Origin: Edaphobacter acidisoli
GTDB taxonomy: Bacteria; Acidobacteriota; Terriglobia; Terriglobales; Acidobacteriaceae
Assembly: GCF_014642855.1 (NCBI RefSeq)
Contig: NZ_BMJB01000001.1
Span: 1,302,001 to 1,366,000, forward strand
Reading direction: 5' to 3'
DNA length: 64,000 nt
Positions 1 through 8,512 of this stretch are shown piece by piece. Every line of letters starts with the position of its first letter. Positions within the stretch are counted from its first letter, which is position 1. A model generated the notes under the pieces. That model made no database searches and was not told the origin of the DNA. It worked only from the letters and a program-made list of their open reading frames with translations. The position numbers were made by a program, and so were the translations under genes.

Positions 1-391
1 GGTTGATGCTGGGCGGAAGGATACCGTTGTTGTCGAGCAGCGTGCTCTCAAGCACCTGACTGCTAAGCAGACTGGTGGTGATGGGGAAACTGGTGAGGGT
101 CTTGTCGCTATTGAGCGTGTAGGCGTTGACGCCGGAGGTATCGAGCGCGAGGTAGTAGGGGTTGACGCCTACGTTTGCGGTGATGAGGACCGTGTCGCCG
201 GAGAAGTCAACCATGGTAGCCAGGCCGGGCGTATTAGGACCGGTACTGGAGATGGCGATGGCGTACTTGGTGGGCTGACCCGCCGGGCCGACGGGGTTGA
301 TGGCCGTAACGACTGGGCGGTATTGATCGCCACATCCTGCCAGCGCTGCGAACACAACCGCGCCTGCCGCAAGGGCGACGACGGAGCGCAT
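1..391 (-). CDS. secreted lipoprotein, C-terminus beyond window edge
   Basis: The minus strand is open from an ATG at 391 to the window edge (130 codons, no stop). The N-terminus is a bacterial lipoprotein signal: MRS, a hydrophobic Ala/Val stretch, then the lipobox LAGC with Cys at residue 20. The mature part is rich in Thr, Ser, Asn and Gly (for example PVGPAGQPTKYAIAISSTG) and resembles the YncE-like beta-propeller or Ig-like surface lipoproteins common in acidobacteria, but the fold cannot be settled from this fragment. Lipid anchoring outside the inner membrane is inferred from the lipobox. No catalytic motif is visible. Confidence 0.7.
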   Translation of the reverse strand, partial: MRSVVALAAGAVVFAALAGCGDQYRPVVTAINPVGPAGQPTKYAIAISSTGPNTPGLATMVDFSGDTVLITANVGVNPYYLALDTSGVNAYTLNSDKTLTSFPITTSLLSSQVLESTLLDNNGILPPSIN

Positions 392-561
392 GGTCCGCGC
401 GAGGGAACGATTGGAACGCCGGGACGGCTCGGACGGGGTGATTCCTTCTGCTTCAACTCTTGCTAAACGCAAAACTGCTCCCACGGTACGGCTGGTGTTG
501 GCTATGCTCAAGGTTTGATTGTAAATCAGAGCGAGGGATGAAGTTGGCGCGGGAGGAAGAA

Positions 562-1410
562 ATGCCGGATGTGCTGAAACGGGTTCCTGCGGAGCGGGAG
601 CGGTGGCAGTCGCGGGCGCTGGTGTGGGTGGTGGGGACGCTGCTGGCAGTGGCCGCGGTTGCGCCGGTGGTGGTGGACTTTCACGGATGGCGCGGCTTGC
701 GGGTGGTGGCGCTTCCCTTCCTGTTAAGCGCTATGTTTGCTTTGCTGGTGTGGGCTTTGCGCGCGGCTACCGGCGCGGCGGCGGTGATGGGATTTTTTGT
801 CTGCTTCATTCTGGCTGGGCGGCCTGTGGTGTCGTCTGCGGTTTCGGGGCGGATTGTCTTTCATCCGGCGATTGCTGCGCTGGTTGCGGTCTTTGTGCTG
901 ACTTATGTGGCGACTCGATTTGGGCGGGCCAGGAAGGCTGCTCGTGGACTGGCGGAGGCGCGCAAGGGGCTGCGCGCTGCTTCGCAGATTGTTGCCAACT
1001 TGGGTGTAGCTGCGCTGGCTGCGGCTGTGGGCAGCTATGCCGGGTGCATTGCGGCACTGGCGGAGACTGCGGCGGATACGGTGTCGTCGGAGATTGGGCA
1101 GGCTGTTGGCGGGCCCGCGTGGCTGATTACTTCGTGGCGGAGGGTTTCTCCGGGAACCGATGGCGGTGTGAGTTTAGTGGGGACGGTTGCGGGTGTTTTG
1201 GCTGCGCTGGTGATTGTGGGTTTTGGCGGGCTGCATCATGCTTTGTGGCCGGAGGGGTTGGTGGTGTTTGTTGCTGCTTGTGCGGGGCTGGTTTTTGATA
1301 GCTTGCTTGGCGCGACGGTGGAGCGGCGGGGGTGGGTGGGGAATGATTGGGTGAACTTTGCTTCGACTTTGTTTGCGGCGGCGGTGGCGGGGGTGTTGGG
1401 GCGGTGGTGA
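562..1410 (+). CDS. DUF92 family integral membrane protein
   Basis: A 282-residue polytopic membrane protein. The ATG at 562 is preceded by GGAGGAAG at good spacing; an in-frame ATG at 538 and an earlier one at 460 lack this. Hydrophobic segments alternate with the DUF92 signature region: an AETAADTVSSEIGQ block, then a Gly/Thr-rich GTDGGVSLVGT block, then a GATVERRG segment near the C-terminus. DUF92 (TMEM19-like) proteins are widespread; some plant members are phytyl-phosphate kinases, but no role is established for the bacterial branch. It stands alone between a divergent lipoprotein gene and a repeat-filled spacer. Confidence 0.8.
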   Translation: MPDVLKRVPAERERWQSRALVWVVGTLLAVAAVAPVVVDFHGWRGLRVVALPFLLSAMFALLVWALRAATGAAAVMGFFVCFILAGRPVVSSAVSGRIVFHPAIAALVAVFVLTYVATRFGRARKAARGLAEARKGLRAASQIVANLGVAALAAAVGSYAGCIAALAETAADTVSSEIGQAVGGPAWLITSWRRVSPGTDGGVSLVGTVAGVLAALVIVGFGGLHHALWPEGLVVFVAACAGLVFDSLLGATVERRGWVGNDWVNFASTLFAAAVAGVLGRW

Positions 1411-1439
1411 TTCTGAAGAGTATGGAAGATATCGGTAGA

Positions 1440-1560
1440 GAAGCGGGTTTCTCCGCTCCGTTGCGCTCCGGTCGAAATGACAGCGTTGGGGGTAGGTGAG
1501 AAACGACAAGAGCAACAGCAGATTCCTCCGCTGCGCTGCGGAATGGAAATGCGAAAGCTG
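1440..1560. repeat. dispersed intergenic repeat, hairpin-forming (copy 1)
   Basis: Non-coding spacer DNA. A 26-base unit at 1525-1550 (cctccgctgcgctgcggaat, then ggaaat) matches the unit at 5516-5541 at 24 of 26 positions. It contains the inverted repeat tccgc/gcgga. A related unit with alternating ccgct/ccggt blocks lies just upstream (about 1450-1485). The form is that of a REP-like extragenic palindrome family; no gene overlaps it. Confidence 0.65.
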
Positions 1561-1585
1561 CTGATTGGGCCTTGTACTTTCCCAC

Positions 1586-1701
1586 CCATCGCATAAAGCC
1601 GCGATGGATGGGGCACCCGAGCGGCTGTGGCGGTTCGGAAAAAAGCGGTTCGCGCTTTGCGCAAAGGTCCCAGGTCTCAAAAGCGAGACCTGGGGCACCC
1701 G
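1586..1701. repeat. two hairpins, each followed by GGGGCACCCG
   Basis: Two inverted repeats lie in tandem. The first has arms ccatcgc (1586-1592) and gcgatgg (1601-1607). The second has arms cccaggtctc (1669-1678) and gagacctggg (1685-1694). Each runs into the same ten bases, ggggcacccg, at 1610-1619 and 1692-1701. The shared tail suggests one repeat family rather than two terminators. It sits between the convergent DUF92 and ydcF-like genes, so a termination role is also possible. Confidence 0.6.
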
Positions 1702-1727
1702 TTATTGAAGCGATACGGCAACCGGTC

Positions 1728-2393
1728 TCAGTAGGGGTCTTCTTTGCCTTCGAACCAGCTGGTGTTGAGGCCGAGGCGGAAGGCGGTGTAGCTGAGGATC
1801 TCGTGGAAGTAGCGCGAGGCGCTGTCGTAGCGGTCGAGATGGCCGATGGTGGCGCGGGGCGAGGTGTAGACTTCGAGGCCGGCGTCTTCGCAGAGGGCGC
1901 GGATGCGGAAGAGATGGGTGGCGTCGGAGACGACGACGATGTGCTCGAAGCCGTTCTCGCGGGCGATCTCGGCGAGGCGGGCGACCTGCTGCTGGGTGTC
2001 GGTGGAACGGGTTTCGGCGATGATGCTGCCGAAGGGGACGCCGTTGGCGAGGAGATAGTCGCGGCCGACGCCGCCTTCGGTGAGGCCGGAGTCTTTGTCG
2101 CCGCCGCCGCCGAGGGTGATGATGATGGGCGCGATCTGACGATGGTAGAGGTCGAGCGCGTGGTCGAGGCGCGCGTGGTAGACGGGCGATGGACGGCCGT
2201 TGTATTCGGCTGCACCGAAGACGGCGATGGCGTCGGCGGGCTGCGCGTTGTCCTGGCTGGCGACGGTGTTGATCTGTGAGTAGACCCAGAGGCACCAGCC
2301 CGCCGCAAGCAGGATTGCGAGCACGGAGAGGTGACGGAAGAGTTGGCCGCCAATGCCGCCGCGTCGGCGCAGGTTGGTCTGGGGAACGATCAT
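1728..2393 (-). CDS. YdcF/SanA-like DUF218 protein
   Basis: A 221-residue protein with one N-terminal membrane anchor (about residues 20-40) and a DUF218 domain. Visible family features are the first strand DAIAVFGA, the Gly-rich GGGGDKDSGLTEG loop, the E-x-x-S-T-x-T-x-Q-Q helix start (ETRSTDTQQQ) and the VVSDATHLFR strand. Family members (YdcF, SanA, ElyC) act at or near the inner membrane in envelope or peptidoglycan homeostasis; the reaction is unknown. The C-terminal domain probably faces the periplasm, by analogy with SanA/ElyC. Confidence 0.8.
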   Translation of the reverse strand: MIVPQTNLRRRGGIGGQLFRHLSVLAILLAAGWCLWVYSQINTVASQDNAQPADAIAVFGAAEYNGRPSPVYHARLDHALDLYHRQIAPIIITLGGGGDKDSGLTEGGVGRDYLLANGVPFGSIIAETRSTDTQQQVARLAEIARENGFEHIVVVSDATHLFRIRALCEDAGLEVYTSPRATIGHLDRYDSASRYFHEILSYTAFRLGLNTSWFEGKEDPY

Positions 2394-2432
2394 CGTCAGA
2401 GAACCGGCAGAGGTTTTAGTGTATAGCGGCTG

Positions 2433-3077
2433 CTAGCGTTGCAGCGTGAGGACGATCTCGTGCGTGGGGATGGCGCCTTCGCGGACGATCATCCAGGAGT
2501 TGCCGCCGCCGGAGAGGTCGACGATGGTGGTGGGGGTGGAGCGGGCGGTGGGTCCGCCGTCGACGATGAGAGGGATCTGGTCGCCGAGCTGCTCGCGCAC
2601 GCCGCTGGCATAGGTGCACTCGGGCAGGCCGGAGAGGTTGGCCGATGTTGCGGTGATGGGCAGGCCGAGTGATTTGACGACGGCGCGCGGGATGGCGGCT
2701 TCGGGGACGCGGAGGGCGAGGTTGCCGGTGTTGGCGGTGACGCGCAAGGGGAGGCGCGAGCCGGCTTTGACGATGATGGTGAGCGGGCCGGGCCAGAATT
2801 TTTCGGCGAGGCGGTCGAAGGCGGAGTCGATGTTGCGGGCCAGCTCGTAGGCCTGGGCGACCTCGGAGATGAGCAGCGAGAGTGGCTTGTGGCGAGCGCG
2901 GGTTTTGAGCTCGTAGATGCGGTCGACGGCTTTGAGGTTGACGGGGTCGACGGCGAGGCCGTAGAAGGTGTCGGTGGGCAGGGCGACGACGTGGCCATGG
3001 TTGAGGCTTTGGACGACGTGGCTGATCAGCTCGGGTTCGGGCTCGTCGGGATGGATGCGGAGGGTTTCTGCCGTCAA
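2433..3077 (-). CDS. tsaC: L-threonylcarbamoyladenylate synthase (Sua5/YwlC/TsaC)
   Basis: Makes threonylcarbamoyl-AMP from Thr, bicarbonate and ATP for the t6A modification of tRNA position 37. Seen: LPTDTFYGLAVD near residue 33, KTRARHKPLSLL, GPLTIIVKA, LALRVPE and ITATSANLSG, in the family order. I place the start at a TTG at 3077, preceded by AGGAG nine bases upstream, giving 214 residues, close to the usual TsaC length. The frame stays open to an ATG at 3191, but the extra 38 residues are not family-like. It diverges from the SpoU-type methyltransferase gene. It has only the YrdC domain, no Sua5 C-terminal domain. Confidence 0.88.
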   Translation of the reverse strand: MTAETLRIHPDEPEPELISHVVQSLNHGHVVALPTDTFYGLAVDPVNLKAVDRIYELKTRARHKPLSLLISEVAQAYELARNIDSAFDRLAEKFWPGPLTIIVKAGSRLPLRVTANTGNLALRVPEAAIPRAVVKSLGLPITATSANLSGLPECTYASGVREQLGDQIPLIVDGGPTARSTPTTIVDLSGGGNSWMIVREGAIPTHEIVLTLQR

Positions 3078-3245
3078 ACTGTTGGTCTCCTGTGTCTTGC
3101 TGGTCGCCGCGCGGGGCTGGCCGTGGCGATTGGACCACAATTCCGCACCATAGCACACCGCTCGGCACGGCTCAATGACAGGTGAGGTCACGCGCGTGAA
3201 CAGCGTAAGATTTACCTCAACGGGTTCGAGACACCAGTCACTAAG

Positions 3246-4073
3246 ATGCTGATTTCAAGCAAGACGAATACGCGGGTGAAGCAGTTGCGCGCCGCCTTTG
3301 ACGGCAATGCGCGGCTGGGCGGCGGGCTGGTTGCGATTGAGGGCCTGCATCTGCTGGAAGAGGCGCTGCGGTCGGGGATTGTGCCGGAGACTGTGTTTCT
3401 TGTTGACGGGCGCGAGGTTCCGGAGCTGCCGCGTGGGGTTGAGGTGGTTCGGCTGACGGAGGCGGTGTTTCGCAGTGCGGTGGAGACGCCTTCGCCGCAG
3501 GGGGTTGCGGCGCTGATTGCTCCTCCGTCGTTTGGGATGGAGGACGCGCTGGTTGGGACTCCGCTGTTGGTGATTGCGGCTGGTTTGCAGGACCCGGGGA
3601 ATCTCGGGACGCTGGTGCGGTCGGCTGAGGCGTTTGGGGCAACTGGCGTTTTGACGACGCCGGGGACGGTGAGCGCGTGGAACCAGAAGGCGCTGCGGGC
3701 TAGTGTAGGGTCTGTGTTTCGTGTGCCAGTGGTTGGGGTGAGTACTGACGATTTGCGTGGGTTGAAGGTGCGCGGGGTGCGGCTGTTTGCTGCGGTGGGT
3801 TCGGCGGATGGGCGCACGGAGTCTGCTGTGGATGCGGACTTTGCGGGTGCGTGCGCGTTGATGATTGGCAATGAGGGCGCGGGGCTTGGTGCGGAGTGGA
3901 TGGAGTTGGCGGATGCGCGGGTGACGGTTCCCTGCCCGGGACCGGTTGAGAGCCTGAATGCTGCGGTTGCAGGGTCGGTGCTGCTGTATGAGGCTTCGCG
4001 ACAGAGAGCGGCGGTTCATTCCTCCCATCGCTATAAAACCGCGCGCACTGCACCTGCTGAGGTGGCGCGATGA
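3246..4073 (+). CDS. TrmH/SpoU family RNA 2'-O-methyltransferase
   Basis: A 275-residue SAM-dependent SPOUT-fold methyltransferase for 2'-O-ribose methylation of rRNA or tRNA. All three SpoU motifs are present: LQDPGNLGTLVRSAEAFGA (N and R of motif 1), MIGNEGAGLG (motif 2) and VPCPGPVESLNAAVAGSVLLYE (motif 3, split here by the knot). The N-terminal ~100 residues (SSKTNTRVKQLRAA..., IEGLHLLEEAL) match the substrate-binding domain of RlmB/AviRb-type enzymes. The exact nucleotide target cannot be told. Its stop overlaps the start of rarA by four bases (ATGA), so the two are probably translationally coupled. Confidence 0.87.
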   Translation: MLISSKTNTRVKQLRAAFDGNARLGGGLVAIEGLHLLEEALRSGIVPETVFLVDGREVPELPRGVEVVRLTEAVFRSAVETPSPQGVAALIAPPSFGMEDALVGTPLLVIAAGLQDPGNLGTLVRSAEAFGATGVLTTPGTVSAWNQKALRASVGSVFRVPVVGVSTDDLRGLKVRGVRLFAAVGSADGRTESAVDADFAGACALMIGNEGAGLGAEWMELADARVTVPCPGPVESLNAAVAGSVLLYEASRQRAAVHSSHRYKTARTAPAEVAR

Positions 4074-5404
4074 GTTTGTTCGATGCTTCGCCGGTTGCGA
4101 AGGCGGCTGGTGTTTCGCGGCAGACTCCGCTGGCGGAGCGGATGCGACCGAGGACGCTCGATGAGTATGTGGGGCAGGAGCATCTGCTTGCGCCGGGCAA
4201 GCCGCTGCGGCTGGCGATTGAGGGCGATGATCCTACGTCGATGATCTTCTGGGGGCCTCCGGGGACGGGCAAAACTACGCTTGCGAAAATCATCGCCCAC
4301 ATGACGCAGGCGAGCTTCATTGAGTTTTCGGCCGTGCTGTCTGGCATTAAGGAGATCAAGCAGGTGATGGCTGAGGCCGAGAAGGCCGCAGGCTATGGCT
4401 CGCGCACGATTTTATTTGTCGATGAGATTCATCGGTTCAACAAGGCGCAGCAGGATGCGTTTCTGCCGTATGTGGAGCGCGGGACGATTCGGCTGATTGG
4501 TGCGACGACGGAGAATCCTTCGTTTGAGATTATTGCCGCGCTGCTTTCGCGGTGTCGTGTTTATACGCTGCAGCCGTTGACGGAGGAGCAGATTGTTTCG
4601 CTGCTCGTGCGTGCGCTGCATGACAGCGAGCGCGGGCTTGGTGCTTCGGGGATTGATGCGGATGATGAGGCGCTGGCTACGATTGCGGCCTACGCCAGCG
4701 GCGATGCGCGCAATGCTCTGAATGCGCTGGATGTTGCGGCGAAGCTGGCGCAAGGGCGCGGCGAGAAGCGGATTACGAAGACGCTGGCTGCAGAGGCTTT
4801 GCAGCGGAGGGTGCTGCTCTATGACAAGCAGGGCGAGCAGCACTATGACATCATCTCGGCGCTGCATAAGAGCGTGCGGAACTCGGACCCGGATGCTGCG
4901 CTGTATTGGATGGGGCGGATGCTGGAGGCGGGCGAGGACCCGATGTATGTCGCGCGGCGTGTGGTGCGGATGGCGGTTGAGGACATTGGGCTGGCTGCTC
5001 CTGAGGCGCTGAATCTTTGCCTGAGCGCGAAGGATGCGATGCACTTTCTGGGGCATCCGGAGGGTGAGTTGGCGTTGGCGCAGGCGGTGGTTTATCTGGC
5101 ACTCGCGCCGAAGTCGAATGCGGTTTACACCGCCTATGGCGCGGTGCAGGCGGACATTGAGGCTACGGCAGCGGAGCCGGTGCCGCTGCATCTGAGGAAT
5201 GCTCCGACGAAGCTGATGAAGGAGCTGGACTACGCCAAAGGCTATCAGTATGCGCATGATGTTGAGGGGAAGGTCGCGGACATGGAGTGTCTGCCGCATT
5301 CGCTGGCCGGGCGGCGGTACTATCTTCCGACTGGCGAGGGTCGAGAGAAGCTGCTGGCGCAGCGGATGGATGAGATTGCGCGGATTAAGAAGAGTAAGCG
5401 CTGA
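4070..5404 (+). CDS. rarA: replication-associated recombination protein A (RarA/MgsA)
   Basis: A 444-residue clamp-loader-like AAA+ ATPase that acts at stalled forks with SSB. Seen: [16 protein letters not shown] at the N-terminus, Walker [13 protein letters not shown], Walker [23 protein letters not shown], sensor 1 [11 protein letters not shown], an SGDARNALN sensor-2 region, and the C-terminal tetramerisation domain ([20 protein letters not shown], then [14 protein letters not shown]). Length fits the family (430-450). It overlaps the upstream methyltransferase gene by four bases. Confidence 0.95.
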   Translation: MSLFDASPVAKAAGVSRQTPLAERMRPRTLDEYVGQEHLLAPGKPLRLAIEGDDPTSMIFWGPPGTGKTTLAKIIAHMTQASFIEFSAVLSGIKEIKQVMAEAEKAAGYGSRTILFVDEIHRFNKAQQDAFLPYVERGTIRLIGATTENPSFEIIAALLSRCRVYTLQPLTEEQIVSLLVRALHDSERGLGASGIDADDEALATIAAYASGDARNALNALDVAAKLAQGRGEKRITKTLAAEALQRRVLLYDKQGEQHYDIISALHKSVRNSDPDAALYWMGRMLEAGEDPMYVARRVVRMAVEDIGLAAPEALNLCLSAKDAMHFLGHPEGELALAQAVVYLALAPKSNAVYTAYGAVQADIEATAAEPVPLHLRNAPTKLMKELDYAKGYQYAHDVEGKVADMECLPHSLAGRRYYLPTGEGREKLLAQRMDEIARIKKSKR

Positions 5405-5455
5405 AATGTGCTGTGTATGTCTGCCATCTTCTGCATTGGTGAGGATGTGGTAGGA

Positions 5456-5541
5456 AAAAGCAGGTCCTCCCGCCTACGGCGGAAGGATGACAACTGAAGT
5501 ATTGACTGGAACAATCCTCCGCTACGCTACGGAATGGAAAT
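5456..5541. repeat. dispersed intergenic repeat (copy 2)
   Basis: The 168-base spacer between the rarA stop and the convergent DUF4440 gene holds two repeat units. One at 5456-5495 (aaaagcaggtcctccc, cgcctacggcgg, aaggatgacaact) has a relative at 14641-14681. The other at 5516-5541 nearly matches 1525-1550. Both have short inverted arms around ccgc/gcgg. No reading frame of interest covers them. Confidence 0.65.
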
Positions 5542-5572
5542 ACAAGGTGACGAGAAGAAAAATGTGCAGGCC

Positions 5573-5968
5573 TTAGACGGCGGTGACGAGGTTGGCGTCG
5601 CGCCAGACGCGCCACTGGTTGTCGGGGCCGCGGCGGAAGGCGGTGAGGGTGTTGCCTGCGCGCTTCGTTGTTGTACCGCTGAAAATGGGCACGATATCGA
5701 CTTCGATGTAGTTCCAGCAGAGTGCGAGGTCGCCCTTCACGGTGATCTCCTGTACCGTGGAGCGGGACAGGGCTTGAACGGAGCGGACCATGGATTGGAA
5801 CGCGCTGATGAATTCAGTGCGGTGCATGGGTGGTCTTCCGGGGATGAGGAAGGTGACGTCTTCGGTCATCAAGTTCAGCAGGGCGTCGAGGTTGCCCTCG
5901 AATGTGGCTTTGGCCCAGGTGTCGATGACGGCTCGGATTTGCTGCTCGTCTTGATTGGGAGTGGTCAT
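5573..5968 (-). CDS. SnoaL-like / DUF4440 protein
   Basis: A 131-residue cytosolic protein of the NTF2-like superfamily. The N-terminal helix DEQQIRAVIDTWAKATFEGNLD and the next strand LMTEDVTFLIPGRPP are typical of SgcJ/EcaC and DUF4440 proteins, as is the C-terminal WRVWRDAN strand. Members range from enzymes to ligand binders, so no reaction is claimed. Its ATG overlaps the stop of the upstream DsbD-like gene (ATGA), indicating co-translation as the last gene of the minus-strand run. Confidence 0.75.
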   Translation of the reverse strand: MTTPNQDEQQIRAVIDTWAKATFEGNLDALLNLMTEDVTFLIPGRPPMHRTEFISAFQSMVRSVQALSRSTVQEITVKGDLALCWNYIEVDIVPIFSGTTTKRAGNTLTAFRRGPDNQWRVWRDANLVTAV

Positions 5969-8055
5969 GGGTGCACGTCTTTTTTTAGAGCGTCGAGCAC
6001 GATTTGTTTTGTCAGGAGCTCTGGGAGCACATCGGCGTCGGCGTCTTTACTTGCGGGGTAGATGACGTAGGTGGGGACGCCGCTGCGGTTGATCGAGGCA
6101 AGCTCGCTGGTGATTGCGGGGTCGTAGTGCGTCCAGTCGGCTTTGAGGAGCGTGACGTTGCCCTTGCGGAATTCGCGCTGGACTTCAGCGGACTTGAGGA
6201 CGAGGCGCTCGTTGACCTGGCAACTGAGGCACCATGCGGCGGTGAAGTCGATGAAGACCGGATGGCCTTGGACGCGGGCCTGGTCGAGCGATTGCTGTGA
6301 GTAGGGCTGCCAGGTGAGCGTGGTGTCTTTGGGTTGGTAGAGCGGGATTGCGAGCGCGATGGCGGCGATGATGATGGCGGCGATGGCGCTCTTCCAGCGT
6401 GCGGGCCACTTGCCGAGGACCCAGCCGGCGATGGCGAGCACGAGGAAGCACCAGAGGAGGTGGACGGCGTGATCGACGCCGGGGACGCCGACTCCGCCTT
6501 CGCCGGAGTAGAGGTAGCCGTAGACCCACGCGAGCCAGATGGCGGTGCCGAAGAGCGGCACGGCGGTGAGGTGTTTGAGCGTCTCCATCCACGGACCGGG
6601 GCGTGGGAGCACGCGCGTCCATGCGGGCTGGAAGCTGAGTGCGAGGTAGGGTGTGGCGAGTCCGAGGGCGAGTGCGGTGAAGACGGCGAAGGTGACTCCG
6701 GTGGACTGGGCGAGCGCGAAGCCGATGGCTGCGCCCATGAGCGGGGCGGTGCAGGGGGTGGCTACGACGGTGGCGAGGACTCCGGTAAAGAAGCTGCCGG
6801 TATAGCCGGGTTTTTGGGCGAGGTCTCCGCCGACGCTGGTGAGCGAGAGGCCGAGCTCGAATTGTCCGGCGAGCGAGAGTGTGAAGAAGAAGATGCCGGA
6901 GGCGAGCAGCGCGACGAAGGTGGGGGATTGGAGCTGGAAGCCCCATCCTGCCTGGCTGCCGCCGGAGCGCAGCGCGAGCAGCACGGCGACGATGATCCAG
7001 AAGGAGACGAGGATGCCGAGCGTGTAGACGAGGCCGTGGCGGCGGAGACGGCTGCGCTCTTCACCGGAGGACTGCACCAGCGCGAGGCCCTTGAGGAAGA
7101 GCACCGGGAAGACGCAGGGCATCAGGTTGAGGATGATGCCGCCGAGGAAGGCGAGGCCGATGGCTGCGAGTGTGGACGTTGAGGACTTCTTCGCGACGAC
7201 CGGGACTTCGCCGGGTGTGACGGGCGCGGTGACGTCGTAGGCTTCGGTGGGGCTGAGTTTGAGGACGCCGTGGAGTGTGGCGGGGAGCTTCGTCAGCTCT
7301 GGCGCGCGTGGGACGCGGAGGCGTACGCCGCCGGGGACTGCTTCGACTGTTTGGGGCGCGGCGTTGGCGATTTGCTCCTGGTCGAAGGGATAGAACTCGG
7401 CGTTGTTCGCAGTGCGGCCGGTGAGGGTGAGGACGAAGTCGGATTTGCCGCCGGTGATGGTGAAGCGCGTGCCGGACGGTGGTGGCCTAGGGATGAGGCT
7501 GAGGGCTTGTGCGAGGTCGCCTGTGGGCGCGGCGGGTGCGGCTCCGGGGACTACGTTGAGGTCGAGGCCGAGATGGGCTTTGCCGGGGATGCAGACCTCA
7601 CGGCAGACGAGCCAGTCGACTTTTGCGTCGAGGTGGATGTGGCCGGGTTTGGCGTCTGGCGCGGCGGTGATTTGTATGGGGAAGGTGACGCTGTTCTCGT
7701 AGCCGAAGTCCATCAGCGGGCCGAGCGGTAGGCGCGTGGGGATGGAAAATTGCATCGGCGCGGCGGTGATGCCTTGCGGCAGCGTCCATGTAATTTTTGG
7801 CGGCTCGCCGGAGTCGCCTGCGTTTTGCCAGTAGACGTGCCAGTGGCTGTCGAGGGTGAAGTGCAGGCCGGCCTGAACTGTGCCGCCGGGGGCAATCTGA
7901 TTTGCAGCGGAGATGAGTTCGACGGTGAGATGCTGCGACTTCGCGGGGCCGGGGCCTCCGTCGCCGACGACTTGAATCTGCGCGATGGCTGGTGCGCTGG
8001 GCAGGAGTGCGCAGAGTGCGAGCAGGAAGAGTGTTTGGAGACGGCGCATGGTCAT
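5965..8055 (-). CDS. DsbD/ScsB-like protein-disulfide reductase
   Basis: Transfers reducing power across the inner membrane to periplasmic thiol proteins. Layout: signal peptide (MRRLQTLFLLALCALLPSAPAIAQ), an N-terminal periplasmic domain with CREVCIPGKAHL (two Cys) near residue 155, a central membrane domain with about eight segments carrying MPCVFPVLFLKGLAL and ATPCTAPLMGAAIG, then a thioredoxin-like C-terminal domain with the active site AWCLSCQ. All three Cys pairs expected for the relay are present. Start: ATG at 8055, with a second at 8049; the frame continues further but would run into the upstream gene. About 696 residues. Confidence 0.88.
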   Translation of the reverse strand: MTMRRLQTLFLLALCALLPSAPAIAQIQVVGDGGPGPAKSQHLTVELISAANQIAPGGTVQAGLHFTLDSHWHVYWQNAGDSGEPPKITWTLPQGITAAPMQFSIPTRLPLGPLMDFGYENSVTFPIQITAAPDAKPGHIHLDAKVDWLVCREVCIPGKAHLGLDLNVVPGAAPAAPTGDLAQALSLIPRPPPSGTRFTITGGKSDFVLTLTGRTANNAEFYPFDQEQIANAAPQTVEAVPGGVRLRVPRAPELTKLPATLHGVLKLSPTEAYDVTAPVTPGEVPVVAKKSSTSTLAAIGLAFLGGIILNLMPCVFPVLFLKGLALVQSSGEERSRLRRHGLVYTLGILVSFWIIVAVLLALRSGGSQAGWGFQLQSPTFVALLASGIFFFTLSLAGQFELGLSLTSVGGDLAQKPGYTGSFFTGVLATVVATPCTAPLMGAAIGFALAQSTGVTFAVFTALALGLATPYLALSFQPAWTRVLPRPGPWMETLKHLTAVPLFGTAIWLAWVYGYLYSGEGGVGVPGVDHAVHLLWCFLVLAIAGWVLGKWPARWKSAIAAIIIAAIALAIPLYQPKDTTLTWQPYSQQSLDQARVQGHPVFIDFTAAWCLSCQVNERLVLKSAEVQREFRKGNVTLLKADWTHYDPAITSELASINRSGVPTYVIYPASKDADADVLPELLTKQIVLDALKKDVHP

Positions 8056-8092
8056 CTGTATGGATTGTAGGACTTCGATGGGGCGAGGTTGG

Positions 8093-8503
8093 TTACAGGC
8101 TGCTGAGATGGCGGTGTTCGACCATGATGCAGTGGTCCATGACGACGTGGATTCCTCCGGCTTCGGCTCGTGCGGCTGCTTCACGGTTGAGGATGCCGAG
8201 TTGCACCCAGAGGTTTTGGAGGCCGAGCTGGAGCATCTCTTCGACGATGGCGGGAATGTATTGCGGAAGGCGGAAGACGTTGACGATGTCGGGCTTGATG
8301 GGAAGATCGGAGAGCGAGGCGTAGGATTTTTCGCCGAGCACTTCGTCTACGGTCGGGTTGACCGGAAGAATGCGGTAGCCGTGACGCTGCATGTATTCGG
8401 GGACGTAGTGGCTGGGCTTGGCTGGGTTTGCCGAGAGACCGATGACGGCGATGGTGCGAGGCGGTGTGCCGAGCATGGTGCGGATGGTTTCGGATTCGTT
8501 CAT
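8093..8503 (-). CDS. CoA-binding domain protein (YccU-like)
   Basis: A 136-residue single-domain Rossmann protein. Seen: the RTIAVIGLSANPAKPSHYV nucleotide-binding turn, GYRILPVNP, and the ending WVQLGILNREAAARAEAGG with VVMDHCIMVEH. The His/Cys-containing DHCIMVEH ending is typical of YccU. The family is close to the CoA-binding domain of succinyl-CoA synthetases; the biological role is unknown. It lies nine bases downstream of the dinB-like gene and about 40 bases upstream of the DsbD-like gene. Confidence 0.85.
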   Translation of the reverse strand: MNESETIRTMLGTPPRTIAVIGLSANPAKPSHYVPEYMQRHGYRILPVNPTVDEVLGEKSYASLSDLPIKPDIVNVFRLPQYIPAIVEEMLQLGLQNLWVQLGILNREAAARAEAGGIHVVMDHCIMVEHRHLSSL

Positions 8504-8512
8504 GTCGGCAGT

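Noticed and set aside
1127..2353. A 408-codon open frame on the minus strand across the DUF92 gene, spacer repeats and ydcF-like gene
   Set aside because: Its translation is low-complexity Ser/Thr/Pro/Ala, spans two real genes in other frames and has no domain; it is an antisense/frame shadow in GC-rich DNA.
6334..7182. A 282-codon plus-strand frame within the DsbD-like gene
   Set aside because: Gly/Glu/Asp-rich shadow of a membrane protein gene on the other strand.
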